64,000 nt of DNA, from contig NZ_OY781981.1 in NCBI RefSeq assembly GCF_963677565.1, positions 2,281,001 to 2,345,000 on the forward strand. The letters are read 5' to 3'. The position numbers and the translations under genes were made by a program. The first letter of the stretch is position 1. Every line of letters begins with the position of its first letter. The stretch comes from an uncultured Draconibacterium sp. (lineage in GTDB: Bacteria; Bacteroidota; Bacteroidia; Bacteroidales; Prolixibacteraceae). This document shows, piece after piece, positions 1-9,514 of this stretch. The notes under the pieces were generated by a model. That model was not told the DNA's origin. It worked only from the letters and a program-made list of their open reading frames with translations, and ran no database searches.

Positions 1-200
1 TCGCTGTTCTCATAACATTTGTCTGCACAATCCCATCCAAATATCACATCGCAAAATCCAAGTCCGTTATCTACTGCATTAAAAAATTTATCCTTATGAA
101 TGTATTTACCGCGCAGAATTCCATCTATATCTGCAACAGCAAATTTTATTTTGGAATAATTATCGTTCCTTATTTTTGTCAGTATTTCTTGTTTTTTCAT
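1..200 (-). CDS. Glutamine synthetase family protein, N-terminal part (cut by window edge)
   Basis: The first 66 codons of a gene that runs off the left edge, starting at an ATG whose first base is 200. The translation shows the beta-grasp N-terminal region of glutamine synthetase family enzymes: a segment reading KFAVADIDGILRGKYI followed by KF and then GFCDVIFGWD. This pattern is typical of the GlnA-like (gamma-glutamyl ligase type) branch, which ligates ammonia or an amine to glutamate. The catalytic domain lies outside the window, so the exact substrate cannot be judged. It is divergent from the type III glutamine synthetase at 465, with 264 bases between the two starts, so the two may share a control region. 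Family assignment is fairly sure; specific function is not. Confidence 0.8.
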   Translation of the reverse strand, partial: MKKQEILTKIRNDNYSKIKFAVADIDGILRGKYIHKDKFFNAVDNGLGFCDVIFGWDCADKCYENS

Positions 201-464
201 TCGATGCACAAAATTTAATTTAAAATAAGCGATGTTTGAGGAAATAACAAATACTCCTTTTTCAACTTTCAGTTTTATTATTTAACAAAAAATAGATAAT
301 AGTGTGTTGAAATAGCTAATTTTATGACCACACCCTTTAAAATTGGAGGCTAATTGGAAAAATTTATTAAAAATCGTGCATTGTACATGATAAATGTCAG
401 TGTTGCGGTCTGAAAATGTTATTTTTGAGGACAGACAAAAAGCAACAGACTAAAAAAATTAATC
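201..464. promoter_or_regulatory. Divergent intergenic region between two glutamine synthetase family genes
   Basis: AT-rich 264-base gap between two divergent starts. On the plus strand it carries TATTTTTG at 420-427, a perfect TAnnTTTG Bacteroidota -7 box, placing a probable transcript start near 433 and a leader of about 30 bases before 465. A TTG at 403-405 lies too close to be an ideal -33 element. I could not pick out a clear minus-strand promoter or an operator. Confidence 0.5.
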
Positions 465-2654
465 ATGGCACAATTCAGATTTAAAGCACTTGATGAAGTG
501 CTTAACCGTAAACCTGTGGAAATAGCAAGGGAAGAGAACCTTGTTTCTGACTATTACGGTATGCTGGTGTTCGACCAGGCAAAAATGAAAAAGTACTTAT
601 CGCGCGAAGCATATAAAGCAGTTACTGATGCTGTTGAGCGTGGAACAACCGTTGACCGAAAAATGGCCGATCAGGTGGCGCAGGGAATGAAAGCCTGGGC
701 GATAGAAAACGGGGCAACACATTATACGCACTGGTTTCATCCGTTAACCGACGGTACAGCAGAAAAGCACGATGCGTTTATCGTACATGGTGCCGATGGA
801 GGTGTGATAGAATCATTTTCAGGAAAACTCCTGGCTCAGCAGGAACCTGATGCATCTTCTTTCCCAAGTGGAGGAATTCGTCAAACTTTCGAAGCCAGAG
901 GCTACACAGCCTGGGATCCATCTTCTCCGGCGTTTATCAGCGAGACCACATTAACCATTCCTACTATTTTTATTTCGTTTACAGGCGAGGCACTCGATTA
1001 CAAAACACCACTATTGCGTGCATTAAATGCAGTTGATAAAGCGGCAACCGGAGTGTGTCAGTATTTCGATAAAAATGTTTCGCGTGTACAGGCAAACCTT
1101 GGTTGGGAACAGGAATATTTTTTAATTGATGAAGCGTTGTACATGGCTCGTCCCGACCTGGTATTAACCGGCCGTACTTTAATGGGACATGCTTCTTCAA
1201 AAGATCAGCAACTCGACGATCATTATTTCTCATCCATTCCAACCCGCGTAAATAAATTTATGCAGGATGTTGAGAATGAAGCATACAAACTGGGAATTCC
1301 GGTAAAAACCCGTCATAACGAGGTGGCTCCAAACCAGTTTGAACTGGCCCCGATTTATGAAGAAGCTAACCTGTCGAACGATCATAACCAGTTGTGCATG
1401 GACATCATGCAAAAGATAGCCCGCCGCCATAAATTTCGTATTTTATTTCACGAAAAGCCATTTTCCGGAATTAACGGTTCCGGAAAGCACAATAACTGGT
1501 CGTTATCAACCGATACGGGTGTAAATCTGTATTCGCCAGGGAAAAATCCAAAATCGAATCTGCAGTTTTTAACTTTCGTTATTAATACAATGAAAGCGGT
1601 TTACGATAACCAGGATTTGTTACGAGCCAGTATTTTAACGGCTTCAAACCAACACCGTTTGGGAGCCAATGAAGCACCTCCATCAATTATTTCAGTATTT
1701 CTGGGATCAGAAGTTTCAGCGATGTTGGATTTGATGGAAGAAGCTGTGGTGGATCGTAAAATGACCCCGGATGAAAAGACAGCCTTAAAACTGAATATTG
1801 GTCGCATTCCTGAAATAATTCTCGACAATACCGACAGAAACCGTACATCGCCGTTTGCTTTTACCGGGAACCGTTTCGAGTTCCGTGCAGTTGGATCGAT
1901 GGCAAACAACGCATCAGCACTTATCGTTTTAAATACTGCAGTTGCCGATCAGTTGAAAAAGTTCAAAGCCAATGTAGACGGTTTAATTGAAAAGGGAGTG
2001 AAAAAAGATGAAGCAATCTTTCAGGTATTAAAAACGTTAATCGTTGATACAAAACCGATTCGTTTTAATGGCGATGGTTACAGTGATGGTTGGGTGGAAG
2101 AAGCTGAAAAACGAGGCTTGACTAACATTATTAATGTTCCTGAATCATTGTCCGCTTTTCTGCGACCTGAAAGTAAGCAATTTTTCGAGCGCAACGGTAT
2201 TTTTAACGAGTCCGAAATTGATGGCAGGGTAGAGGTTGAATACGAGAAATTTATTATGAAAGTGCAGATTGAATCACGTGTTCTTGCCGATATCGCTATT
2301 AATCATATCGTACCAACTGCAGTGGAGTATCAAACAATGTTGCTCGAGAACGTGAAAAACCTGAAGGAGGTATTTCCTGAAGAAGAATTTATGTCGCTTG
2401 CAGGTGGACGTTTAGAGCTAATAAAAGAAGTTGGCGGACACATTTCGGCAATAAAAGCAAAACGTAAAGAAATGATTGCCGCGCGTGCCAAAGCCAATAA
2501 AGTGACTGATGTTATAGAACGATCGAAAGAGTACGATGTGGAGGTACGTCCTTTCCTTGATGAGATTCGCGATCATATCGACAGACTCGAATTAATTGTT
2601 GACAACGAAAAATGGCCGTTGCCAAAATACCGCGAGTTACTTTTTGTTCGATAA
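465..2654 (+). CDS. glnN: Type III glutamine synthetase (GSIII)
   Basis: Makes glutamine from glutamate, ammonia and ATP in the cytoplasm. The 729-residue length equals the GSIII class first described in Bacteroides fragilis and is far longer than GSI or GSII. Visible class landmarks are the N-terminal FRFKALDEVLNR segment, the substrate-binding GWEQEYFLID, NQFELAPIYEEANLSNDHNQ, the ATP/glutamate loop KHNNWSLSTDTGVN, HRLGANEAPPS, and the TGNRFEFRAVGS segment. The gene stands alone, followed by a strong hairpin terminator, and is divergent from a second glutamine synthetase family gene at 1-200. A TAnnTTTG box sits about 37 bases before the start. Identification is very sure; the nitrogen control expected for such genes is not directly visible here. 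Confidence 0.97.
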   Translation: MAQFRFKALDEVLNRKPVEIAREENLVSDYYGMLVFDQAKMKKYLSREAYKAVTDAVERGTTVDRKMADQVAQGMKAWAIENGATHYTHWFHPLTDGTAEKHDAFIVHGADGGVIESFSGKLLAQQEPDASSFPSGGIRQTFEARGYTAWDPSSPAFISETTLTIPTIFISFTGEALDYKTPLLRALNAVDKAATGVCQYFDKNVSRVQANLGWEQEYFLIDEALYMARPDLVLTGRTLMGHASSKDQQLDDHYFSSIPTRVNKFMQDVENEAYKLGIPVKTRHNEVAPNQFELAPIYEEANLSNDHNQLCMDIMQKIARRHKFRILFHEKPFSGINGSGKHNNWSLSTDTGVNLYSPGKNPKSNLQFLTFVINTMKAVYDNQDLLRASILTASNQHRLGANEAPPSIISVFLGSEVSAMLDLMEEAVVDRKMTPDEKTALKLNIGRIPEIILDNTDRNRTSPFAFTGNRFEFRAVGSMANNASALIVLNTAVADQLKKFKANVDGLIEKGVKKDEAIFQVLKTLIVDTKPIRFNGDGYSDGWVEEAEKRGLTNIINVPESLSAFLRPESKQFFERNGIFNESEIDGRVEVEYEKFIMKVQIESRVLADIAINHIVPTAVEYQTMLLENVKNLKEVFPEEEFMSLAGGRLELIKEVGGHISAIKAKRKEMIAARAKANKVTDVIERSKEYDVEVRPFLDEIRDHIDRLELIVDNEKWPLPKYRELLFVR

Positions 2655-2680
2655 CAAACAAGTTTTTTTGACAACATATA

Positions 2681-2713
2681 AAAGACTTTCCATTTTGTGG
2701 GAAGTCTTTTTTT
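2681..2713 (+). terminator. Rho-independent terminator after glnN
   Basis: An 11-bp stem with one G-U pair (2681-2691 with 2699-2709), a 7-base loop and a following T-run, 26 bases after the glnN stop. Confidence 0.85.
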
Positions 2714-2816
2714 ATCTTTATATACTTAAGCAATCAATAATACGTTAGTTAAAAGACGAAATAAATTTATTGAAAATAGTCAGTAAAAAAATTTTACTTT
2801 TACTCCCCGAAATTGA

Positions 2817-4814
2817 ATGGGTATGAAGCAGGTTAAACTAGCTGTTTTTTTTATAATAATTGTTATTCTAAGTGGTTGTAGTTCTGCCAAACACGGACGC
2901 GATGCCTTGTTGTCGCAAGATATTGGAGAATACTACAAGGCCATTGAAAAATACCGTAAAGCACGTAAAAAGGAAAAAAGCCGGCAGAAACGGATTGAAT
3001 ATGCCTATAATTTGGCAGAATGTTATCGGGCAATAGGATTGTATGATTATGCTGCACAGAACTACAAATTTGCAATTCGTTTAGGTTACGACAATACTGA
3101 AGCCTTGCTCCATTATGCCGAAATGTTGCGCATTACCCAGGATTATGAAGAGGCATACGAAACTTACCGAACCTACCTCGATTCAGTTCCAGGCGATGAA
3201 CGTGCACTGGATGGTGTTGAAGCCATGCGGAAAACACAGGAATGGGTTGCCAATCCTACACGGCATATTATTAACCCGATAAAAGAACTTAACTCGCGCG
3301 AAAGTGATTATTCGCCTGTTTTTGTTGGTGGGCGCGATAATGAGATATTCTTTACTTCATCAAGAAAAGCTGCAACCGGTAAAAAGGAAAGCATGATTAC
3401 CGGGCAAAAATACACCGATATTTTCAGGGCAACTTTCGGAATACAACGTCAAAAGTGGGAGCAGCCCAAGTTGTTGGATGAAAATATGATAATAAACACC
3501 GGTGATGAGGAAGGTGCCGTTTCTTTGAACTCTACCGGCGAACAAATGATATTTACACGTTGCAGGTATGATAAGGCGCAACCACTGGGAGCTGAGTTGT
3601 ATTCCACTTCACAATCTCGTGGTTCCTGGTCGGGACCAATAAAGTTGCAGATTGTTGGAGATAGCATAATTGCAGCACATCCGGCATTAAGTCCTGATGG
3701 TAGTGAAATATATTTCGTTTCGGATATGCCGGGAGGTCAAGGCGGCAAAGATATTTGGAAAGCAACAGTAGACGGAGGATCGTTTGGACGACCTGTTAAT
3801 CTTGGCCCGATTATTAATACAGCCGGCGATGAAATGTTTCCATTTATCAGAGATAACGGAGAGCTTTATTTTGCCTCCAATGGCCACATCGGGCAGGGTG
3901 GACTGGACTTGTTTCAGGCCTATAAGAATGAAGACGATATCTGGATAGTAGAGAATATGGGATCGCCAATGAATTCGCCTTCCGACGATTTTGGAATTGC
4001 ATTTGTTAATGGCGAAAACAAAGGAATGTTTACCTCAAATCGTAAAGGATCTCGTGGCGATGATATTTATAGTTTCGTAGTACCACCAAAGGTTTATGAA
4101 ATAGAAATTGATGTTTACAATAAAGAAACGGCATCACATCTCGACGGATCGACAATGCGTATTATTGGCACTGATGGAACAAACCTAAAAGTACGTGCGC
4201 GCGGCGGAAAATTTAAAATGAAACTAAAAGCAGAAACAGAATATGTTTTTGCAGCTTTTAAAGACGGATACCTTCGTGATAAAGCGGCAGTAAATACTAT
4301 TGGACTTGATGATAGTAAAGATTTCCGTTTCGATATGTTCCTAACGCCAACCGATGCGCCAATTAGAGTGGATAACATAAATTATGAGTTTGGTAGCTGG
4401 GAATTGCTGGAAAGCTCGAAAGTTGCGCTCGATACTTTGGTTCAGATTCTTGTTTTCAACCCAACAATTACGATTGAGCTGATGGCTCATACCGACCACG
4501 TTGGTAGTGATCAGTTTAACTTCGACTTGTCGCAGAAACGTGCACAAAGCGTGGTAGATTATTTGATTGAGAAGGGAATAAATCCTGACCGTTTGGTCGC
4601 AAAAGGTTATGGAGAAACCTGGCCAAAAACGGTAAATCGGAAACTGGCGGATCAATATGATTTCTTAAAACGGGGAGATGAACTTACTGAAGAGTTTATC
4701 CTGCAACTGCCCGAAGCGCAGCAGGAAATTGCCCGAAGCATAAACCGACGTACAGAATTCAGGGTATTATCAACCGATTTTATCGAGAAATTTGATGCAG
4801 AACCGGAAGGTTAG
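2817..4814 (+). CDS. porE: PorE-like OmpA-family lipoprotein (TPR, beta-propeller, CRD, OmpA)
   Basis: An outer-membrane lipoprotein of 665 residues. The signal peptide ends in lipobox LSGC, with the acylated Cys at residue 21 (19 if the second in-frame ATG at 2823 is used). Domains in order: TPR-type helices about 35-130, PD40/WD40-like beta-propeller repeats about 155-420 (several SPDG or DGSEIYF-type blades), a carboxypeptidase-regulatory-like beta sandwich about 425-505, and an OmpA C-terminal peptidoglycan-binding domain about 520-655 with the motif AHTDHVGSDQFNFDLSQKRA. This exact four-domain order is that described for PorE (PG1058) of Porphyromonas gingivalis, needed for type IX secretion. 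Many Bacteroidota paralogues share the layout, so orthology to PorE is inference. Its 3' end overlaps the convergent gene at 4811 by four bases. Confidence 0.8.
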   Translation: MGMKQVKLAVFFIIIVILSGCSSAKHGRDALLSQDIGEYYKAIEKYRKARKKEKSRQKRIEYAYNLAECYRAIGLYDYAAQNYKFAIRLGYDNTEALLHYAEMLRITQDYEEAYETYRTYLDSVPGDERALDGVEAMRKTQEWVANPTRHIINPIKELNSRESDYSPVFVGGRDNEIFFTSSRKAATGKKESMITGQKYTDIFRATFGIQRQKWEQPKLLDENMIINTGDEEGAVSLNSTGEQMIFTRCRYDKAQPLGAELYSTSQSRGSWSGPIKLQIVGDSIIAAHPALSPDGSEIYFVSDMPGGQGGKDIWKATVDGGSFGRPVNLGPIINTAGDEMFPFIRDNGELYFASNGHIGQGGLDLFQAYKNEDDIWIVENMGSPMNSPSDDFGIAFVNGENKGMFTSNRKGSRGDDIYSFVVPPKVYEIEIDVYNKETASHLDGSTMRIIGTDGTNLKVRARGGKFKMKLKAETEYVFAAFKDGYLRDKAAVNTIGLDDSKDFRFDMFLTPTDAPIRVDNINYEFGSWELLESSKVALDTLVQILVFNPTITIELMAHTDHVGSDQFNFDLSQKRAQSVVDYLIEKGINPDRLVAKGYGETWPKTVNRKLADQYDFLKRGDELTEEFILQLPEAQQEIARSINRRTEFRVLSTDFIEKFDAEPEG

Positions 4815-5446
4815 TCGTTTTTATCCGGATTAGTTATTGTGTCAATTGGTGGCATCTTCACTTTTTGTGTTGAGTAGTAATCTGTTTGGTGTTTTTTCCG
4901 TCTTTTGCGTTTTTGTACCGCATTATCAATTAATTGTATCGGAAGTCCCAGTATAGGTAAAAAACTTACCGAACCGGCTTCGGTTCGCATGAGTCGGTTG
5001 TGTTCTGTCATTATTGTCGTAGTCGGATCGCTTTCGGGTTTGATTTTGTTGTATTTCAGAGGCTTGTATTCATCTAAAAACTGAAGGTTTTCCTGAGCAC
5101 GTTTTATATCGGTTGTTTTATCCGGACTAACGATCACCTCGGGTATTTGAACATCTTCAGAATCAAGTATAACCTGGGGATTTTGAAGTAATTCGTATAC
5201 ATGTACTGATTTTCTGAAGTAGGAAATATGTGAGAAGATTAAAGAATCCTGCGGGCTTACAGTTACGCTAAAAACACCGTTTGCCCTGGTAATATCTTTT
5301 TCTAATGTTCTTGGATTTATAATATAAACATCGGCAATTGGCTCACCCTTGCTGTCAACTGTTTTTCCTTCGAGGGTAAAATTTTTGTTTTGCGAATATG
5401 TGTTCATACAGCAGAAAATGGCTAGCAGAATGGTAAACGTTTTCAT
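4811..5446 (-). CDS. Secreted carboxypeptidase-regulatory-like domain protein
   Basis: A 211-residue exported protein. An N-terminal signal peptide (about residues 1-18, ending near NTYSQ) is followed by a CarboxypepD_reg-like beta-sandwich (about 22-110: LEGKTVDSKGEPIADVYI, then NGVFSVTV and LIFSHISY), the same fold that begins SusC proteins. The C-terminal half is basic and without recognisable domains (RKRRKKH near 180). There is no TonB plug or barrel, so this is not a truncated SusC. It lies tail-to-tail with the PorE-like gene with a four-base overlap. Role unknown; family-level call only. Confidence 0.8.
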   Translation of the reverse strand: MKTFTILLAIFCCMNTYSQNKNFTLEGKTVDSKGEPIADVYIINPRTLEKDITRANGVFSVTVSPQDSLIFSHISYFRKSVHVYELLQNPQVILDSEDVQIPEVIVSPDKTTDIKRAQENLQFLDEYKPLKYNKIKPESDPTTTIMTEHNRLMRTEAGSVSFLPILGLPIQLIDNAVQKRKRRKKHQTDYYSTQKVKMPPIDTITNPDKND

Positions 5447-5550
5447 CTGGTCGTAATTGTTTAGTTTTCAGTGCAAAGGTCGAGATAAATAGTTTTAAGG
5501 ATAATGAAAAAAAACTAAACTATGTTAATCTGCTTATGGAGGTTTGCAGC

Positions 5551-6477
5551 TTAGCGAACGGGATTATAAGGAATTTTGAAATAGAAGGTCGAACCTTTAT
5601 TTGATTCAGATTTAAAGTCAATCTTTCCTCCCATCAAATCGATGTTACCTTTACAAATTGCAAGTCCAAGTCCAACACCATCATAGTTTTGTGCACGTTC
5701 ATCGTGTGCTTTTTCAAAGCGTTGGAAAAGACTTTTTTGTTTCTTTTTAACAATGCCAATACCGGTGTCTTCAATAGCAAATGTAAGCATTGAGTGGTTA
5801 AGTTCATACGCTAACTTAATGGTGCCTGATTCAGTATATTTACCTGCATTATTTAACAAGTTCATAATAACCTGTCGTAGTTTTCCTTCATCAGTAGTAA
5901 TAATACTTCTGTCATCGTCTAGGCCTTTTTTTACTTCATATTTTACAGAATCTTTTGTAATAGGCAAGAATGCTTCACTAATTTCATCAATTAGCTTATT
6001 CAGGTGTACTGTGTCTTTATAAACTTTTACATTTCCGGTTTCCAACATCGAAATGTCAAGAAGTTCGTTAACAATATATAACAATTGATTCGAGCTATTG
6101 CGGATAATCGCCAAAAACTTTTTTACCTGGTCTTCTTCAAGATGATTCGTATTCAGAATATCTGAAAATCCGACTATGCTGTTCATTGGTGTTCTTATTT
6201 CGTGCGATATATTTTGTAGAAAGGAAGTTTTTAATTCATTGCTTTTTTTTGCTTCGGCTTCGGCTTTTCGCAGGCGCTTTAGGTGGTTTTTTACTAAAAA
6301 GAAAAGAAGAGAAGAAGTTGCAGCAACATAAAACCAACCTTTGTAGGTTTGTAATTGTGTAAGTTTCTCCTGATCATCGGTAATTGTCAGCAGGAATTTA
6401 TCGGAAAAAATAATCCAGGCACCACCTATAATCAGGTAGAGAAGAGTGATGCGATATTCAAAGTTTATCTTTCTCAT
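5551..6477 (-). CDS. Membrane sensor histidine kinase (orphan)
   Basis: A 308-residue kinase. Two N-terminal membrane segments (about 9-27 and 47-63) flank a short outside loop of about 20 residues, so there is little room for a separate extracytoplasmic sensor domain. A short coil leads to a HisKA domain with the phospho-accepting His92 in NISHEIRTPMNS, then a HATPase_c domain (about 190-305) with N box NLLNNAGKYTES, DTGIGI and GVGLGLAICKG. No response regulator gene is adjacent, so its partner is elsewhere. It follows the K+ channel gene by 32 bases on the same strand and may be cotranscribed with it, which is the only functional hint. Confidence 0.92.
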   Translation of the reverse strand: MRKINFEYRITLLYLIIGGAWIIFSDKFLLTITDDQEKLTQLQTYKGWFYVAATSSLLFFLVKNHLKRLRKAEAEAKKSNELKTSFLQNISHEIRTPMNSIVGFSDILNTNHLEEDQVKKFLAIIRNSSNQLLYIVNELLDISMLETGNVKVYKDTVHLNKLIDEISEAFLPITKDSVKYEVKKGLDDDRSIITTDEGKLRQVIMNLLNNAGKYTESGTIKLAYELNHSMLTFAIEDTGIGIVKKKQKSLFQRFEKAHDERAQNYDGVGLGLAICKGNIDLMGGKIDFKSESNKGSTFYFKIPYNPVR

Positions 6478-6509
6478 TATTGCGTAAGAATAGTTGTGTA
6501 ACTTATTGG

Positions 6510-7562
6510 TTACGCCTCACTTTCCATTACTTCTTTAAGTCTTTTTATCTGTATCGGGTTTCCCAAAACAAATAACTGGTCGTTTCGCGATAGTATCATT
6601 TGTGGATCGGGATTAAAAACGTACCTCGCCCCGCTAATTTTTATTCCTATAATATTCGCTCCTGTGGTTTCTCGTACTTTAAGTTCTGCTATTGATTTAC
6701 CTACAAAACGTTGTGCCAGGTGCTTGCAGGATACTTCTTCCAGTGTAACATCCTGCGATTTTTGCAAAAGAATGTATTCAATAAACTCAACAACATCGGG
6801 CTGGTGTACAAGCTTAGCCATACGCTGACCACCAATCCGTTCAGGCATAATTACGTTGGTGGCTCCGGCTCTTTTTAGTTTCATTTGGCTTTCTAGCTCT
6901 GAAGCGCGACTGATTACGGTTAGTCCGGGATTCATACTTCGGGCGGTTAACACCACAAATACATTGTCGGCATCGTTGGGGGTGGTGGCAATTAATGCTT
7001 TTGCCCGGTGTATTCCGGCCTGTTCTAAAGTCTCTTCGTGGGTTGCATCTCCTTTTATATAAAGGAGTTCGGGGTGTTCGCGAATCCTTGAAATTACATT
7101 GTCGCGTTTATCCATAATAACAAATTCCACTCCGTTCTCGGCCAGTTCCATGGCTGCCTGTTCGCCATTACGGCCATATCCCACAATAATTACGTGGTCT
7201 TTCAGTTTTGCAATTTTTTTATCCACCCTGTACGTTTTTATATAGTTAGCCAATTCTCCGTCGAAAACAAAACGCGCCATGTTTGAACCTACATAAGCCA
7301 AACTTCCGAGGCTCATAATAATTAAAGCAATTGTAAATAATTTCCCATCGGGAGTTAATGGGTGCGAACCAACCTCTTTAAATCCAACTGTTGATATGGT
7401 AATGACAGTCATGTAAACACTGTCCAAAAGGGTCATGTCCTCGATGTAATAATATCCGGCCGAGCCAAAAATGAGAATGGAAAAAAGCAAGCCAATACCA
7501 ATTTGAATGGTTTTGCTCGAAACCGCCTGAAACTTATTGTATTGCTGGCTTGAAATGCTCAT
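6510..7562 (-). CDS. Two-TM potassium channel with cytosolic RCK (TrkA-N/TrkA-C) domains
   Basis: A 350-residue inner-membrane protein. TM1 is about residues 20-40, the pore helix and selectivity filter TVGF (58-61, in ISTVGFKEV) follow, and TM2 is about 75-98, giving the Ion_trans_2 fold. The cytosolic part is an RCK/TrkA-N Rossmann domain starting VIIVGYGRNGEQAA (about 123) and a TrkA-C domain about 270-348 ending in a typical SRNDQLFVLGN segment. It would form a ligand-gated K+ channel. The preceding gene ends two bases upstream of this start (7564 versus 7562), so the two are almost certainly cotranscribed. Confidence 0.92.
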   Translation of the reverse strand: MSISSQQYNKFQAVSSKTIQIGIGLLFSILIFGSAGYYYIEDMTLLDSVYMTVITISTVGFKEVGSHPLTPDGKLFTIALIIMSLGSLAYVGSNMARFVFDGELANYIKTYRVDKKIAKLKDHVIIVGYGRNGEQAAMELAENGVEFVIMDKRDNVISRIREHPELLYIKGDATHEETLEQAGIHRAKALIATTPNDADNVFVVLTARSMNPGLTVISRASELESQMKLKRAGATNVIMPERIGGQRMAKLVHQPDVVEFIEYILLQKSQDVTLEEVSCKHLAQRFVGKSIAELKVRETTGANIIGIKISGARYVFNPDPQMILSRNDQLFVLGNPIQIKRLKEVMESEA

Positions 7563-7563
7563 T

Positions 7564-8871
7564 TTAATCGTCCTTAGTTTGTGTTGATGAAATTAATTTC
7601 ACCCCTATTTGGCAATTTAAACATTTTTTTGATTCACAGTAACAGTTTTTTAACTGAAGTAGAGCCTGCGATTCAAATGCCGAACGGGCCTGAATTCCTA
7701 ATTCTTTCCATTTTGAAATGATTGAGTTGCTTTCTGCCGGCAGTTTTTCCAGAAAGTGGAGAGCTCGATTTTTTAATTCGTGTTTGTTCTGTTTTTCGCC
7801 GTAAACGAAGAGAAACGGAACAATGACATTTATGATAAGAATATTGGCTGCGGTGTCTCCTAACTCTTTTGGTTTGGTGCCCTTTGATGCTTTGTTGAAA
7901 TTATAGTGCGTATTCCAGTATTCCGATGCCGTAACTTTTAATAGTGCTTTTAAATCTTCAATCGTTTCAGTTTCAATAATACGCGAAAACATTCCCTGCC
8001 ACTCATAAATAAGTGCTGCCAGTTGCGAAATACGAATAGTCGGGAAGTTTGACGGTCGTAAGCGCATAAATTTCCATAAATGCCCTTCAATACCTTTCAG
8101 TTTGTATTTTTTATACAGAAAAGAAAACTCGTCGCGCAGCCGGATGAAATAATCATCTCCCAATAGTTGTTGGTTCAGTAGTCCTGAATTTCCGAACAAT
8201 AATGCCTCCAGCTGAAAAAGGCTGTTTTTGTGTTTAAGCAGAATTTGGATAGGTAGTGATTTGGCAAGTAGCTCGAAAGGCACCGCATTTACTTTAAAAC
8301 CCAACATGCGGGCCAGTATTTGGAAAAATGTTTCCTCCCAATTGTTGTTGTTGTGTTCCAGTCGCTCTACTATAGCTTGTGTCTTATTTTCCAGCCGTTC
8401 TATCATCAGGCGGTTAAATCCCAATTGCAAAATTACGGGATCAATTTTATGAAATTGATTCTGACAGGCAATCCATGTTTGAGCATCCAAAAGATTTCGG
8501 TAGTTGTTTTTAAACTGATCCGGATATTTTAGAATAAAGGTGGGTATATTTTTCCCATTGCTTCGAGCTACTTTAGTGTCGGCTGTTTCAACCACATGCA
8601 AAATCACATTATCGTAAGCCTTGTTGTTGGTGTGTTCGTGTTTTTGCCAGTCGGAAGCTTTTTTGTGAATTTCGATATTGCCGGCCCAAAGCGTGTCATT
8701 AATTTTGATCTTTGCGTTAAAGAAATCAGGGCCAGAATCTGAATTTTTTCTTCCCGGATCGTTTATTACCAAAGGTTCTCCTTCAGTAGTCAATAACTGA
8801 TCGGCAGTAAAAAGTCTGTTCTGCCAAATGTATTGCAGAAATTCTTCGGGCATATTTTGTGGGGCAGCCAT
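7564..8871 (-). CDS. DUF2851 family protein
   Basis: A 435-residue cytoplasmic protein that I recognise as the Bacteroidota DUF2851 family: N-terminal PEEFLQYIWQNRLF, then GRKNSDSGPDFFNAKI and WAGNIEIHKKASDWQKHEH. The central SGPDFFNA and GNIEIH elements resemble nuclease-like cores (D, then ExH), which would fit a nucleic acid role, but that is inference. The C terminus carries a Cys cluster (CYCESKKCLNCQIG), a likely metal site. Gene order is arcA, SpoU methyltransferase, DUF2851, K+ channel, kinase, all on the minus strand; the tight spacing is with the channel gene. Confidence 0.85.
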   Translation of the reverse strand: MAAPQNMPEEFLQYIWQNRLFTADQLLTTEGEPLVINDPGRKNSDSGPDFFNAKIKINDTLWAGNIEIHKKASDWQKHEHTNNKAYDNVILHVVETADTKVARSNGKNIPTFILKYPDQFKNNYRNLLDAQTWIACQNQFHKIDPVILQLGFNRLMIERLENKTQAIVERLEHNNNNWEETFFQILARMLGFKVNAVPFELLAKSLPIQILLKHKNSLFQLEALLFGNSGLLNQQLLGDDYFIRLRDEFSFLYKKYKLKGIEGHLWKFMRLRPSNFPTIRISQLAALIYEWQGMFSRIIETETIEDLKALLKVTASEYWNTHYNFNKASKGTKPKELGDTAANILIINVIVPFLFVYGEKQNKHELKNRALHFLEKLPAESNSIISKWKELGIQARSAFESQALLQLKNCYCESKKCLNCQIGVKLISSTQTKDD

Positions 8872-8954
8872 TTGGGAATGTTTTAGTTTTCTCTAAAAAT
8901 AAGGAAAATGTTTGAAAAGAAACAAAACAAGTTCTCTTTAAGGGAGCCGGGAAT

Positions 8955-9494
8955 TTACTTTTCGAATGAATTGATTTTCTGAAAAATATCCCATAAAACA
9001 ATGCCGGCACTTACCGAAATATTAAAGGAATGTTTTGTGCCGTATTGCGGAATCTCAATGCTGCCATCGCAAAGATTAACAACACTTTGTTTTACGCCTT
9101 TTACTTCATTTCCAAAAACGAGTGCCACTTTTTCACCTTCTGCAGGTTGGTAATCGGGAAGCATAATGCTGTTTTCAACCTGCTCGATGGCGTAAACTTT
9201 AAATCCTTCTTTTTGAAGATTTTCAACTACCTGTTCGGTGTGTTCGAAATATTTCCAATCTACTGACTTTTCAGCATCGAGAGCCGTTTTACGTATTTCG
9301 TTATTGGGCGGAGTGGCAGTAATTCCGCAGAGGTAAATTTTGTTGATGAGCAAGGCGTCGGAAGTTCGGAAAACCGAACCTATATTATTGCAGCTTCTGA
9401 TATTGTCGAGCACCACAACAATGGGTGTTTTGTCCGATTGTTTGTATTCTTCAACCGATAAACGGTCAAGTTCAATATTTCTTAGTTTTCGCAT
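8955..9494 (-). CDS. SpoU/TrmH-family RNA 2'-O-methyltransferase
   Basis: A 179-residue SPOUT methyltransferase that uses SAM to methylate a ribose 2'-OH in tRNA or rRNA. All three SpoU motifs are present: motif 1 NIGSVFRTSDA (about 37-47), motif 2 VALVFGNEVKGV (about 127-138) and motif 3 IEIPQYGTKHSFNISVSAG (about 146-164). It lacks the N-terminal substrate-binding extension of RlmB, so it is a minimal enzyme; the target nucleotide cannot be told from sequence. It begins 20 bases after the arginine deiminase stop and may be in the same transcript. Confidence 0.9.
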   Translation of the reverse strand: MRKLRNIELDRLSVEEYKQSDKTPIVVVLDNIRSCNNIGSVFRTSDALLINKIYLCGITATPPNNEIRKTALDAEKSVDWKYFEHTEQVVENLQKEGFKVYAIEQVENSIMLPDYQPAEGEKVALVFGNEVKGVKQSVVNLCDGSIEIPQYGTKHSFNISVSAGIVLWDIFQKINSFEK

Positions 9495-9514
9495 AAATCT
9501 TTTGTTTTACAGAA

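Noticed and set aside
4811..5446. Truncated SusC
   Set aside because: Only the regulatory-like domain is shared; there is no plug remnant and the frame ends naturally.
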